Source: Leguminivora glycinivorella | Taxonomy: Eukaryota > Arthropoda > Insecta > Lepidoptera > Tortricidae | Direction: 5' to 3' | Assembly: GCF_023078275.1 (NCBI RefSeq) | Contig: NC_062984.1 | Location: 20,866,578-20,930,577 of the forward strand | Length of the DNA: 64,000 nt | Shown: positions 30,690 through 41,290 of the stretch, piece by piece | How positions within the stretch are numbered: position 1 is the stretch's first letter | Layout of the letters: each line of letters starts with the position of its first letter | The notes under the pieces: generated by a model | What the model was told of the DNA's origin: nothing | Seen by the model: the letters and a program-made list of their open reading frames with translations, nothing else | Databases searched by the model: none | Program-made: the position numbers and the translations under genes

Positions 30690-30862
30690 TGTACTTAACA
30701 CTGCAAAAGGGAGTGTACAGATTTCTAATGGGTTGGCAACGCGCATGGCGCATGGCGGGATTGGCGGGTCGGCTTCTTGAGTTGCAGGCGTCCATAGGCT
30801 ATGGTGACCGCTTTTAATCGGGCGGACCGTATGCTTGTTTGCCACCGACGTAGTATAAAAAA
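30690..30862 (+). mobile_element. Retroposon (ACGTAGTATAAAA family)
   Basis: GGGAGTGTACAGATTTCTAA, TTGAGTTGCAGGCGTCCATA, ACCGACGTAGTATAAAAAA; a CGCATGG duplication lies at 30741. The two overlapping ORFs here are translated repeat. Confidence 0.7.
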
Positions 30863-31281
30863 TATTGCGCAGCGCTCCGTTCAGCGTACTTAATTTTAAT
30901 TAGGTTTAGCTTACCTATATATAATTTTTGTTTAAATAAGTTGCTTCTTAACCCTTAAATGCAATATCATAGATTTAACTTGCAAAATTCTTTAAGAATT
31001 GAATCCACGTCATTATTTTAACTTTCGTCGTCGTCTTGACTTTTGATGTATGTATGAATAATCGATGGAATCAGGCGTTACTTTGCGGAAATCCATGTTA
31101 ATCGTAAACTAGAACTTTCCTTTGCTAATCCGCGAATATATAACGTGCAAGTCAATCAGTGCTAACCTGTTATAATTACTTGCGTATTTTTACATGCAAT
31201 TAATTTTCCCACCCTCCCACCGCAAAAATAAAAATAAATACGCAAATAAATATAACAACCCACCACCAAAAATACAAAACT
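30863..31281. other. No recognised feature
   Basis: AT-rich, with an A-rich AAATAAAAATAAATACG stretch at about 31227. Confidence 0.45.
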
Positions 31282-31317
31282 CGACACGTGTTTCGCCTCT
31301 CTACGAGGCATCCTCAG
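31282..31317 (-). repeat. Stem-loop plus GAAACACGTGTCG repeat core
   Basis: Minus strand: CTGAGGAT, a 5-bp GCCTC/GAGGC hairpin, then GAAACACGTGTCG. It looks like part of a dispersed repeat containing a hammerhead-like core, but no complementary stem for a ribozyme is visible. Confidence 0.5.
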
Positions 31318-31765
31318 GAACTGATGTTGACGGTCCGAAGTCCCGCAACTGACTGATCATCCCCAGAATGGTCGGCCAATTTCGGTAGTATCATTTTCGA
31401 TGCATTAGTGAAAATTAAATAATTAATTTAGAAAAAATAATTTATTACTACCGTAATAGATCGTTTAAAATATCGAAATACTTTCTTTGTTTACAGAAGT
31501 AGATGGTATTGTATTAGAATGACTCGTTGAGCTTGTTGCCAAAAAGTCTGTAAGAGTCAAGTTAACACATTTAACACATAGGTTTTTGTTTCTCTTAAAT
31601 GGCTGCAAAAATATGTGACATATTCTAATGCCACTATACACATAACTACTACGATCGTGTTAGATCATTTTGCTTTCATTCTCATTTATTTATTCGTAGT
31701 GCGTATTTACATAAACATTTCAAGCAATATGTAGCTAAAATTATAAATCCACATTCAGGGTAGTA
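31318..31765. other. No recognised feature
   Basis: No terminus or coding pattern. Confidence 0.45.
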
Positions 31766-32142
31766 GTGTAGTAGTAATCACTTTATTGTGTACAACAGAT
31801 TCATATACAGTTTACAGGAACAGAGGTACAAAGGCGAACTTATCCCTATAAGGGATCTCTTCCAGCTAACCTTAGATTAGAAGAGAGGAACATTAAAGTA
31901 GGCAAGATAGACAAACTTTCAGAAGTACAATAAAGGTCAGAAATAAACCAAAATAATGTCCACAAGTAAATAAACTACATAAATACTAAATAATATTATA
32001 AAATAAACTACATACACGAATACACAAGCAAAATACTATTTATAAATATATATATACATAAATATGAATATCGCAAGAAATATGTACTTCTCAAATAGGA
32101 GTAGGTTCAGTAGGTATACACATAACAAGATCATGCTTCACG
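31766..32142 (-). mobile_element. LINE 3' UTR, minus strand
   Basis: Minus strand ends CTGTTGTACACAATAAAGTG then ATTACTACTACACTACTA. CCCTTATAGGGATAAGTTCG lies upstream. The same 3' UTR without coding region is at 44588-44691. It follows the coding remnant at 32143-32430, so the two form one element. Confidence 0.8.
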
Positions 32143-32430
32143 CAGCCACGAGATTGCGTCAGGTGTCTTCCGGAGGGCATGAGAAAGCATGCAGAGGGCA
32201 GTGCTGTATAATGTGCACAATGGTTTGATCCTCCACCACATTCGCAGAGCGCAGAGTCCCGCCAACCCCATGGCGCAAGTAATTACAGCGCCCGTGACCA
32301 GTCCTCAGTCTGTTCACTTGACATCAGAGTTTTCGTGGCAAGTCAAAACCACGCTTTCGCTATGGGATCTATGGTTGGCAGTATAGTTCCAGCAGTAATT
32401 TTACTCCACTCGTATTTCCAGCTCTGTTCG
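32143..32430 (-). pseudogene. LINE C-terminal coding fragment (NRLRTGHGRC type)
   Basis: On the minus strand the segment near 32430 reads LEQSWKYEWSKITAGTIL and PTIDPIAKAWF, then, after a frame change, VNRLRTGHGRCNYLRH and EDQTIVHIIQHCPLHAFS before stopping. NRLRTGHGRC ... CxCG ... QTxxHIxxxCPL is the conserved C-terminal zinc-binding region of a family of insect LINEs; here the CDCG box is frameshifted (read as GTLRSANVVE in the current frame, ALCECG in another). At least three lesions. The 151-codon plus-strand frame at 32335-32790 lies antisense to this and is not a gene. Confidence 0.75.
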
Positions 32431-32783
32431 AGGTCAAAATCAGTCAGATTTTGGGCTATAACGCATAGACTTAAGACGTTGGGTGTCAGAAAGACAGGTG
32501 GCGCTTGTATTTTTTCTGCTTTCCTCTTTATGCCAGAGTTTTACCTATATCGACATGTGTCTACCAATGACACAGCGAAAAAAGACCTCAATAAAACAGG
32601 CATGTCCGTACAGGTACCGATGTTTAATTCCGGTAAAAGCGTCCACCTCATTGTGGTGCCGCAATTCGGGGTTTTACTGCCGTTCCGATGCGACCGAGCT
32701 CCGGTGAAAAGTGCCCGTGGAGAGTACATGTATAGTGCACTGCCTATTTCACGATCTATGGTCCGATTCCGATTTGAAAATGC
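32431..32783 (-). other. Possibly more of the same LINE, unrecognised
   Basis: Lies upstream of the C-terminal fragment in the minus orientation. I could not read a conserved frame with confidence. Confidence 0.35.
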
Positions 32784-33358
32784 TTTTTAGGGTTCCGTAG
32801 TCAACATGGCGAAACTATAAGGGTTCCTTATAGTTTCGCCATATCTGTCTGTCCGTCCGTCCGTCCGTCCGTCCGTCCGTCCGTCCGCGGATAATCTCAG
32901 TAATGGTTAGCACTAGAAAGCTGAAATTTGGTACCAATATGTATATCAATCACGCCGACAAAGTGCAAAAATAAAAAATGGAAAAAAATGTTTTATTAGG
33001 GTACCCCCTACATGTAAAGTGGGGGCTAATATTTTTTTTCATTCCAATCCCAACGCGTGATATATTGATAGATAGGTATTTAAAAATGAATAAGGGTTTA
33101 CTAAGATCGTTTTTTGATAACATTAATATTTTCGGAAATAATCGCTCCTAAAGGAAAAAAAAGTGCGTCCCCCCCTCTAACTTTTGAACCATATGTTTAA
33201 AAAATATGAAAAAAATCACAAAAGAAGAACTTTATAAATACTTTCTAGGAAAATTGTTTTGAACTTGATAGGTTCTGTAGTTTTTGAGAAAAATACGGAA
33301 AACTACGGAACCCTACACTGAGCGTGGCCCGACACGCTCTTGGCCGGTTTTTTTTTTT
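32784..33358 (-). repeat. AGGGTTCCGTA repeat family, copy 1 (minus)
   Basis: Ends AGGGTTCCGTAGTCAACATG at the left and ACTACGGAACCCTACACTG plus GAGCGTGGCCCGACACGCTC plus TTGGCCGG at the right. Contains inverted GGCGAAACTATAAGG and TATAGTTTCGCC next to GTCC repeats at 32853-32887. Sister copies: 41877-42575 and 50905-51464. Confidence 0.8.
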
Positions 33359-34610
33359 GTGCTCCGGCCGGAAAGCGTTAAATTTCAGCCCGCTACGCTA
33401 CAAACAAAGTTACCGCTTCCTGGCTGTGTTAAACGGAAAAGTAGCATACACCTTGGACGGTAAATAAGAAAGCTTCAGATCACAAGTTTAGTTGTTGTTG
33501 TTTGTCCGCCGCAGCCGACAATTACATGAAATCTGAGATATTTTTTACTTTGTGCGTAGCCGAATGCACAAACGCTGACTTGGCCACCAAGTCAACCAAG
33601 TGCGTCGGGGGTTACAAAGGAACCGATTCACCCAACGACATCTATTGTAAAATCTGCACATCCTACCTATGTATCTACTACCTACACTTCATTTTATCGC
33701 ACGGTCCGATTTTCCGGGTCAAAAGGATCACCCTTCTCCATTACCTGCCGTTTTGCAAAACGGTTCAATCCCCAAATCTGCCACCGATCCAATTCGAACT
33801 TCATTTGTTTCTCTCTCTCTCTCTCGAGTGATAGAGAGGATAGATAACAGTATTTCGATTTTCTATGATTGCGGTAGGCATTACTACAGCGGTTCCCAAG
33901 TGACACGAGTATTGCGACGAAAAATGCAACTCATGCTGTTGATGTCTTTATTTCTTTTTGCAGCCAAATCAAAATATGAACACGGCACGGACGAAGTGCC
34001 TAAATAATTATGTATACATGACTTTATTGCTAAGATTGTGGATACATGTTTTTGAAGCTTTATCTGTATCTATATTAAACCTTTAATTGAACTAGTTCAA
34101 ATCTTCAAATGAACTACTGTTACAGCGAAATGATTACCGTCGAGGGAATATAGAACCATTAGTCAGTCAGTCTTGAGAACTGTCGTTAACGTTTAATCTA
34201 CTTTTTAATTCTGAAAACAACCAATAATAGTAAATGTATTGGCAGAAATACATAGGTATCTAAATGTACTGAAATATTTTTCATAAAAATTCACTTTTGA
34301 TCTTTTTTAAAGAGAACCTTAACCTTTTCAATCTCAATAGTTAAACAATTATTGGCCGTTTGTTTGAACTACGTAGTAAACTAACAGGTTCACTAACTAA
34401 TCAAGTTTTGACAGAAAATTTTACTGAGAAAAAAAATTGCTTAAACATGGCTTCCTACGGTAACCTTTACCTATTTTGACTTCAGTCCCACATACACAGA
34501 TACGGCAATTTAGCTGGCTAGTTACAAAAGGTCCTGTTAGAAAGTTTCGGATAATGTTAGGGATTCCAGTTAATTTAACGAAGGACAAACAGTGTCCACA
34601 TATAAATTCC
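33359..34610. other. No gene; fragments of known repeats
   Basis: 33537-33563 matches the left end of the GTAGCCGAATG MITE (GTGCGTAGCCGAATGCACAA). A TC run lies at 33811-33826. Open frames of 109-112 codons cross these and have no family resemblance. Confidence 0.45.
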
Positions 34611-34735
34611 ACGGTAGATAGTGATGTGCCGCTTTTACTTTTTACCATTTTGGAATATTTCCGGTAAGCAATCTTGAAAAGGTCCCGATTTTTTTGGAAA
34701 GTTTCACCATTTCGAAATATTTTCGGGACCCATCT
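34611..34735. mobile_element. Possible hAT-like terminus
   Basis: TAGTGATGTGCCGCTTTTAC followed by repeated CCATTTTGGAATATTTCCGG and CCATTTCGAAATATTTTCGG words resembles the TAGAGATGGGCCG/CAGTGATG ends with subterminal repeats of hAT elements. No matching right end found. Confidence 0.35.
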
Positions 34736-35067
34736 AAAAACAAGTCAAGGTAATGTGCGTTCCCATTGAGGGTCCACGTTAGAATTTCGAGCTTTTGAAT
34801 GTGTCAGTCTTTAGTAAAAGTTCTCAAACGATTGTAAATTCAACCAATAATTTGTAAAAGTAGGCACATGGTATTCCTGGCTGTTCGATCAAATCGTCCG
34901 TCTATAAAATTAACGAAAAACTATGTATGTGGATAAGATCGGAATTTTTAAACGAGTTCTCATTTTTTCTTCCAATGTTTAATGAAAATGGTAGTTAAGG
35001 ACGATTATTCGGCAATGAAATCAATATCCAAGACGATTTTTTTAGAACAGATGGTGTTTATTTTACG
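34736..35067. other. No recognised feature
   Basis: AT-rich without identifiable structure. Confidence 0.45.
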
Positions 35068-35440
35068 CACTAGTGCGAGAAGTGATTCATTATATGTCAG
35101 GCCGAAACTTCGGAGGGCCATCTGTACCGAAAAATGTTGTACGATACACGTGCGAAAAGGAAATTCGTAACTCGTGTCAATTTAAGAGCGCTATGACAAA
35201 AAAAGGCGATTATATTGTAAAATGCACAATGCAAATGGATATAGACCGTGATTACCTTTTTGAATTTTGTTCGAGCTCCCGATATTTCGACGCAGTTGCA
35301 TGCATCATGATCACGGAAAACTGACGAAGGCGGGTGAATCGTGCATCATTCAAAACTCTTAACGACACTCGTTTCGAACTTCCTTTTTTATGCACTTGTA
35401 TCGTATCGTAATGTACTATTTTGTGAACAATTTACAATAT
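35068..35440. repeat. Composite repeat with TGTACGATACACGTGCGAA
   Basis: 35130-35175 has TTGTACGATACACGTGCGAA; 35345-35440 carries the reversed counterpart (TTCGAACTTCC, CTTGTATCGTATCGTAATGT). Between them is CGAGCTCCCGATATTTCGAC and TGCATGCATCATGATCACGG, the module also seen at 48838 and inverted-like at 53533. This looks like one long-TIR repeat with another inside. Confidence 0.6.
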
Positions 35441-35709
35441 TTAACGTAGTACATCCCTAATATAGGACAGTGTTTAGTTTACCCTCGTAATAATTAAGGC
35501 CCGTATGAATGGACCCATTATGTTTGCACGGGATTTCATTAATATGAAGAATGGTTATTAAGCCTCTTATAACACAGACTTTACAAAATAATAATAATAC
35601 AAAAGTGTTGAATTTTATATTGGGTCTCGAAAAAGGAACTATTTTTAAGTATTATATTTTTATACGGGATAACAAAAGCTGTAAAAATCAGTGTATATCT
35701 GAGAAATAA
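35441..35709. other. No recognised feature
   Basis: AT-rich spacer. Confidence 0.45.
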
Positions 35710-35713
35710 TTAA

Positions 35714-36151
35714 GGTACAACGGGACAAATCTCGACTGGGGGCAAATGTAACCACAGGGGATCGATTTTTGAATTTTGAACGCATGAATTCGCCGTTCAA
35801 AAGTCTGTAGAAAACGACGTAATGCTATTTTTGAAAAAGGACGGCTAGTAATTTTAAAACTAGTGGTAATGACCACTCGTTTTCGATTCTGTTAGTAGAA
35901 TTTAAATCGCTAGTAGTGGAGATATTATTGAACGAATTTCACGAAATCGAATGGACGAGATTAAAAAATCGGCCCCCTGGTCCATTTTTTCCATGTTTCA
36001 CAATGTTTGCAATATTAAATAGAGTGTCCACCGGTTTTATATGGTAGGCGTGTTCAGTTGATACAAGTAGAACTCAACATCATAGTGTAATAATGGAATA
36101 AATGGATTAGTTACAGTTGCCCCCCAGTCGAGATTTGCCCCGGTGTGTACC
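35714..36151. mobile_element. TTAA-flanked TIR element, 438 bp
   Basis: GGTACAACGGGACAAATCTC and GACTGGGGGCAAATGTAA at the left match the complement at the right (CAGTTGCCCCCCAGTCGAG, then ATTTGCCCCGGTGTGTACC). TTAA occurs on both sides (35710-35713, 36152-36155). The TTAA duplication suggests piggyBac-type mobilisation. No transposase inside. Confidence 0.85.
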
Positions 36152-36246
36152 TTAAGTACTACTTTTATAAAATTCAGTAGTTTATTCATTGTATAGAAAA
36201 GGGAACTTGCCTGAACGAGAGAGAGATACCTAAAATAAAATAATAT

Positions 36247-37020
36247 TTTTTTCACCACACCAACTGGTAAAGGCATTCTTTGCTATTCGAAAACAGATAG
36301 CAAAATTGCATTTTATCCATAAGGGGGCAAAGTAATTTCATACAAATTTTAACCCGATGTCTTAATACGAGTATGTCTGCTAGATTTTACCTATAAATGA
36401 TGATTTTGAATCATAAATATTGAATAAATTGATGGATTTGATTTATTTTGATGTTTTATAGTCAGTATTTTGTTCACAGATGTCATATATACCATAGATC
36501 AAGCTAACGTATCTACTTAGCGTGTCAAATGAACTCAGTGAAATCCACTGAGTTGTCCGTCTTTATTTCTTTAATCGCAGCTTGCAGCTTTCGGGCGTCA
36601 ATTTTTGTAAGTTGAAGTCAATCAAAACATAAAAAATGCCTCGTTACGTGATATTCAATTGCAACAACACAAAAATTATGAACAATCAAGAGCCTGAGAC
36701 ATATTTAAAATTACAGGCAAGAAACAACTTCAGTACAAAATTTGACACGCTCGGCCCCTATACAAATAGATGAACTTGTTTCTTCTATCCAAATATAGTT
36801 CTGTGATTTTGTTCGTGTTGGTGTGGTGAAAAATTTTGTGTTTCACTCGGTGGCAAAGTTTGTTTAACCTTCGTGCCTTGAAACCCTCGCAACGCTCAAG
36901 ATTCCACTTTTTTAACCACTCGCTACGCTCGCGTTTCAATATTGGAATCTTTCGCTTTCTCAGGTATCAATATTAGCACGTGCGGTTAAACAACTACTTT
37001 GCCCCCTTGTAAAACAAATA
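36247..37020 (-). repeat. ACAAGGGGGCAAAGT repeat, long copy with insertion
   Basis: Contains ATAAGGGGGCAAAGTA at 36319 and TACTTTGCCCCCTTGT ending at 37010 as inverted words, plus the outer TTTTCACCACACCAACTGG flank at 36247. Colinear with 62255-62678 except for the 331-bp insertion at 36475-36805. The short conserved frame (WNLERCEG, LNKLCHRVKHKIFHHTNTNK) is found in both copies; with no other evidence I treat it as translated repeat. Confidence 0.82.
36475..36805 (+). mobile_element. 331-bp TIR element, possibly P-like
   Basis: Begins CACAGATGTCATAT and ends ATATAGTTCTGTG, giving a short CACAGA/TCTGTG inverted terminus. ATTTTGTT flanks both sides (36467-36474, 36806-36813), an exact 8-bp duplication, and deletion of the insert restores the sequence seen in the 62255 copy. 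At 36636 an ATG opens MPRYVIFNCNNTKIMNNQ; a THAP domain normally begins MPxxC....C, so this could be a degenerate THAP start of a P-type transposase whose body has been deleted. 8-bp TSDs fit P and hAT. The insertion is firm; the class is a guess. Confidence 0.7.
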
Positions 37021-37200
37021 ACTAATACCATGCCCAAAAAGCATCAGGCAATTAAAAGAAGAATATGGAAATTCAATTACCATTTAATAAGTTGATAAGA
37101 AATACGAGTATATGAAGTGATCTGAACGTGACGTCACGCAACTCGATTTCACATTAATTCCGTATTAGCAAACCGTTCAAATTCGTTTTGACAGTTATTA
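37021..37200. other. No recognised feature
   Basis: Short AT-rich spacer with a GTGACGTCACG palindrome near 37129. Confidence 0.45.
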
Positions 37201-37374
37201 ATAAGCTAACCACAAAATTAAAATTTTGAAAAACCCCCGACCGCGATAGAGTAGATCGATTTTCATGAAACATGGCTAAAAACACTCCCGACTAACTCAG
37301 CTTTCAGATAAAAAAAAAACTAAATTTAAATCGGTTCATCTGTACGGGAGCTACGATGCCACAGACAGACACAC

Positions 37375-37405
<31 letters not shown>

Positions 37406-37450
37406 CGTCAAACTTATAACACCCCTTCGTTTTTGCGTCGGGGGTTAAAA
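37201..37450 (+). repeat. CCCCCGAC repeat, copy 1
   Basis: Starts TAACCACAAAATTAAAATTT, then CCCCCGACCGCGATAGAGTA, CATGAAACATGGCTAA, a GACA-type microsatellite, and ends TTTTGCGTCGGGGGTTAAAA. CCCCCGAC and GTCGGGGG are mutual inverses near the ends. Other copies: 38866, 43730 (-), 45604 (-), 45869 (-), 47146 (-, split), 48889 (split), 49589 (partial), 59446, 63050. Confidence 0.85.
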
Positions 37451-38865
37451 AGAAGCAGATTTGACTACAATAAAAATAATCTATAGCAGTCATACTACAC
37501 TTATATACTTACTTCATTTTTTTAAAGAACAGAAAATGTAAAGTAGGTACCACTTACACATCGCGGATCAATGATATCCTGGACGGTTCGTTTTCCCTAA
37601 GGTATCAAATTGTATCTGTCAAACACATTGATTCCACCTCAAATAATAATTAATTTAAACCATTACCCCGAACACGAAGTTTTAATTTAATAACTACTCG
37701 CCGCGCTCAAGAGTTCCCCAACTCGCAAATTAATATCTCAATTAACTGCGCCATCCTTTTCGTTTCTACATAAACGTGCTGAGAAAGAGATATTACAATG
37801 TTAAATATCTATCCGTTGACTGTCGAATGGTTTGAACACTTTGAACCTGCCTAGCCAATGTTATAATCGTTAGCGCTGCTTGGCGATCGAAACATGCGCT
37901 CTGTCGCACTTACTGATATACGAAGGAAGGAGATCGAACATGCCGGGAGATATGTATTGAATACGCCTGTCGTAAGTCCTTGAATCCACACACACTTGTA
38001 GGTGGAGGCTCCTATTGGCCTATTGCGCAATACACGCGCATCAGCGAGTTGTGAACGAACAGCGAGTCGTGTTATGATGATACACGCACACAACGCGAAT
38101 CATAAACTCAATGCAGCGACATGTCCCCCGGCGGCTTGTCCACTCTTTATTGTCAGAGGTGGGGGTGAGCTGCTTTCATACTAATAAAAGTAAATAATAA
38201 TAATAACGACCTCTCTATATCATTATGCTCTAAGGTCGCACCACTATCCAGAGCGATAGGGAAAGCTAACTACGATACGATAACGAAGCGTAAGAGATTG
38301 TGAAGTTGGCTAGGTACCGGGGTGCTTATCCAGTGAGCGTTGCAAATGAAGGTTAAAACTCAAAACAGCGTAACTTTATCCATCGTGAACATTGAAATCG
38401 AATCTTTATATATGAAGATAGAGTAGAGAATAGATCAGCGTGTTCCACAGATAAAATACCTTTCTATATTGTGTTTCTGCAAATGGGAAAACAATTAAAC
38501 AAGCTTAAACTTCCTCCACTATAGTGATTCAGCTTAATTCGATGATATTGGAATCGTACAGCATAACGGATCGTTGATTCCAAATAGGAAATGGTGGGTA
38601 AATGTATTCTAAGCCCCTGACACGCTTGGGATTCCAATACGGTTTGAACTAGCAATGTAGGTACAAGTTGCAGAACATTTATCAAAGTTTCCGTAAATCA
38701 CTGGAAATCAAGAGAACATTTTCATGCAAGTTGTCGTTGAGAGATGGCGGGATGACTTGGACACAAACTATCCAGATTGACAGTACTGGCAATAAAACAC
38801 AATGACATGGTCGAGTGGAACAAGCGAGGGGAAGCCTTAGCCGAGGTAACTAAATCAGGCTAGAA
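37451..38865. other. No recognised gene over 1.4 kb
   Basis: CpG-bearing stretch at 37860-38130 (GCGCTGCTTGGCGATCG, CTATTGCGCAATACACGCGC) with an 80-codon minus frame that I do not recognise. The stretch GAAGTTGGCTAGGTACCGGG at 38301 looks repeat-like. No promoter or splice structure can be supported. Confidence 0.4.
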
Positions 38866-39027
38866 AATAACCTAACCACAAAATTATTTTTGAAAAAATC
38901 CCCGACCGTGACGTAATGGACCGATTTTCATGAAACATGGCTAAGAACACTCCCGATTAACTCAGCTTTCAGACAAAAAAAACTAAATCTAAATCAGTTC
39001 ATCCGTTCGGGAGCTACAATGCCACAC

Positions 39028-39058
<31 letters not shown>

Positions 39059-39105
39059 CGTCAAACTTATAACACCCCGTCGTTTTTGCGTCGGGGGTTA
39101 AAAAA
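38866..39105 (+). repeat. CCCCCGAC repeat, copy 2
   Basis: Full-length; the first C-run has mutated (ATCCCCGACCGTGACG). Ends TTTTGCGTCGGGGGTTAAAA. Confidence 0.85.
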
Positions 39106-39140
39106 TCGTTCTAATCAAATCCACCCCGAAACTACATATA

Positions 39141-39268
39141 AGGGCCAGTTGCATCAACCAAATCTGACAGACACATCATCGTCACTCAGCAGATTTCTAT
39201 GGAACTTCTCATACAATAAAATTTAACGAACGCTTAACGGTGCCAGACGATTTGGTGCCACCGGCCCT
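39141..39268. mobile_element. Small TIR MITE, AGGGCC ends
   Basis: AGGGCCAGTTGCATCAACC at the left and TTGGTGCCACCGGCCCT at the right; TCTGACAGACACATC/GCCAGACGATT inner words are also roughly inverted. A very common lepidopteran MITE layout. Confidence 0.7.
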
Positions 39269-39922
39269 AAATATATATTTTATTAATTTAATAGATTCAC
39301 ACATTTTTGAATGGAAGCTAATAGTTAATAACGTAGGTACTTAACATAAGTTACACGTTTATAAATGATTTGGCAAGCAAAGGGTTAAACCCTAGTCTAC
39401 ATATAAAGTAGTATACAGGGTACGTCGGGCGATGGGGCCCGAATATTGCGTTAGGTCAGACAAATTGGGATCCGTTAGCGAATATATTACAGTCCGGTTG
39501 TAATACACTAAGAGGTAGGGTCGGAAAGTGGTATGCTCTGGTTTTAATCGGTGCATTCATATTATAATCCGTTTTATATATAAAAAAAAATATGGATGTA
39601 ATTTGAAATATTGTAGACGACGATGTTAAAGACAATTCTATAAATCAATAGTTTGGCAAATATGAATTAAAATAAGTTACTAAAGTTACTTCTGGGCAGA
39701 ATAACATTACCATTATTTAAGAAATGTCTGAAATTAGGAGCACTTGGCCCTAGTTACATTTTTCCTATAAACTGGGTATGATGTGATGATTGAAGTAACT
39801 AGACCATTTGCGGTATGTTATAAAAATGTTCAAAATGGTGGATCGTCTATCTGTGCAGTACAGCGACGGCCATTTTAGTACAGATAGGTAAGTAGACAGA
39901 TTTTTTCTCAGATTTTTGTCTA
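39269..39922. other. No recognised feature
   Basis: AT-rich, with GGCGATGGGGCCCG near 39430 the only GC-rich patch. Confidence 0.45.
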
Positions 39923-39930
39923 GTACCTAC

Positions 39931-40065
39931 CAGTGGCGGGGCGTGAAAATTTTCGTTGGTAAAGCCGGAGGGGTTTTTGGAATCTGTTTTGTATGGACTT
40001 CTACAGATACTAGAGAATTTTAGGGAACCCGTTGGGAATCGAGTTGTATCGACGCTCCGCCACTG
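39931..40065. mobile_element. hAT MITE with perfect 8-bp TSD
   Basis: Element begins CAGTGGCGGGGCGT and ends ACGCTCCGCCACTG. GTACCTAC stands immediately on both sides (39923-39930 and 40066-40073). CAGTG...CACTG termini and 8-bp duplication define hAT. 135 bp, no coding. Confidence 0.93.
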
Positions 40066-40073
40066 GTACCTAC

Positions 40074-40446
40074 ATATGTTAATTTTTAAGATTAACTTAA
40101 TTGGAATACGTTTTTTAAAGTGTAATCCTCACTGTATGGACTTTGGTCTGAAATAAAGATATTTTTTTAAGCAGCTGCCGCTTGGATCCATCAATTATAG
40201 TATTGTAAACTCTCGTAACTGTTAACCGTTTTCCAGGACTAGCTCTCCGACAACAACCATCGTTTTGTTAATCGTCCCCCGTTATTTATGTCCCTTTTCA
40301 CTGTTTATTTTCGGTTTAAAGTTCCAGTTTTATCTGTGTTGATTAAGTGGTTAATACGACATAATGAGACCAATATATCCATAGGATTTCATTTTATGTA
40401 ACTTAATATGTTTTGTGGCTAGTTAAATAGTATTGTTGTTAGTTGG
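40074..40446. other. No recognised feature
   Basis: Spacer; no structure seen. Confidence 0.45.
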
Positions 40447-40725
40447 TTTCAGTTGGTGCAGAGGTTGTCCATCGCGATTCAGCGTGGCAATGCTGCGAGC
40501 GTGTTGGGCACCTTTGCGCCTGGGATGACGCGGCGGGGGATTTTTGACCGATGTTAGTTAAGTTAGTTAGTTAATATATGTAATGACATTAGTTAATAAT
40601 AGATTCGTGTTTTGTGTAATGTGAGGTTAAGTTAGGTTAAGTTTTTTTTAATGTGTAATTTTTAGCGTGTAATTTTTTATAAATATGTTAGATGTACTTA
40701 CCTATCTTCGAAATAAATTACTTAA
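40447..40725 (+). pseudogene. LINE C-terminus (IQRGNAASVLGT type) and 3' UTR
   Basis: Translation gives FQLVQRLSIAIQRGNAASVL, GTFAPGMTRRGIFDRC and stop at about 40556: the last 35 residues of the module also seen at 14968-15225. The 3' UTR contains GTTAGTTAAGTTAGTTAGTT and ends near AAATAAATTACTTAAATACC. A 5'-truncated copy of the same LINE family. Confidence 0.75.
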
Positions 40726-41290
40726 ATACCCGTTGGTTTCTGGTTAGTGGTTTACCTTGGTTTTAAATATCAATCTTGAAATGAAATTGAGTTATCTTAT
40801 TATACTGTATTTACTAGCTTTTCTCTGAGACTTTGGTTTTCGGGCCCGAAAATATTTCCATGGAAACTGACTGTCAAGACTTAGTTGAGGGCGAGCGAAC
40901 TCCATCGTAGGCTACGTCTTTGCTTCGACTAGTCTGTGGCTATATGTAAACCCATTTATAATGAAGAGCACTCATGTCAATCATGACGAAAAATCACCAA
41001 CTGATCCGAATTTATAGGAACCAATAGTTAGGTATATAATAAACGTTAGAAACCGTGTTTCACGAAAGCTTAACTTCAACGACTGGCACGTGTAAAAAAC
41101 AAGTCTCTTTGAAATCACAATAAACTATTATTGATAGGTAGTTACAAAGAGAAAAGTTGCTGCCAAAGTTTAATCTACGGAAACCACCAAGGAACTAACT
41201 TGGTCTTCGTCTGCCACGTGTCAATAAAAAGAGAAACAGTAAATTTGGTCTGACCTTAGATTTCCGACTTACGAATATCTCAATGATATG
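40726..41290. other. No recognised feature
   Basis: No coding pattern or repeat end found. Confidence 0.45.

Noticed and set aside
31282..31317. Functional hammerhead ribozyme
   Set aside because: CTGAGGA and GAAA flank a stem, but there is an extra T before the stem and no sequence complementary to the bases after GAAA with an upstream cleavage triplet. Kept only as a motif observation.
32335..32790. 151-codon plus-strand open frame
   Set aside because: Antisense to a minus-strand LINE C-terminal fragment (NRLRTGHGRC motif); residues show no family resemblance.
34421..34648. 75-codon minus-strand frame with several cysteines (FICGHC, CRICVCG)
   Set aside because: Spacing does not match BED, THAP or C2H2 fingers, and the frame begins inside a possible transposon terminus. 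Too weak to call.
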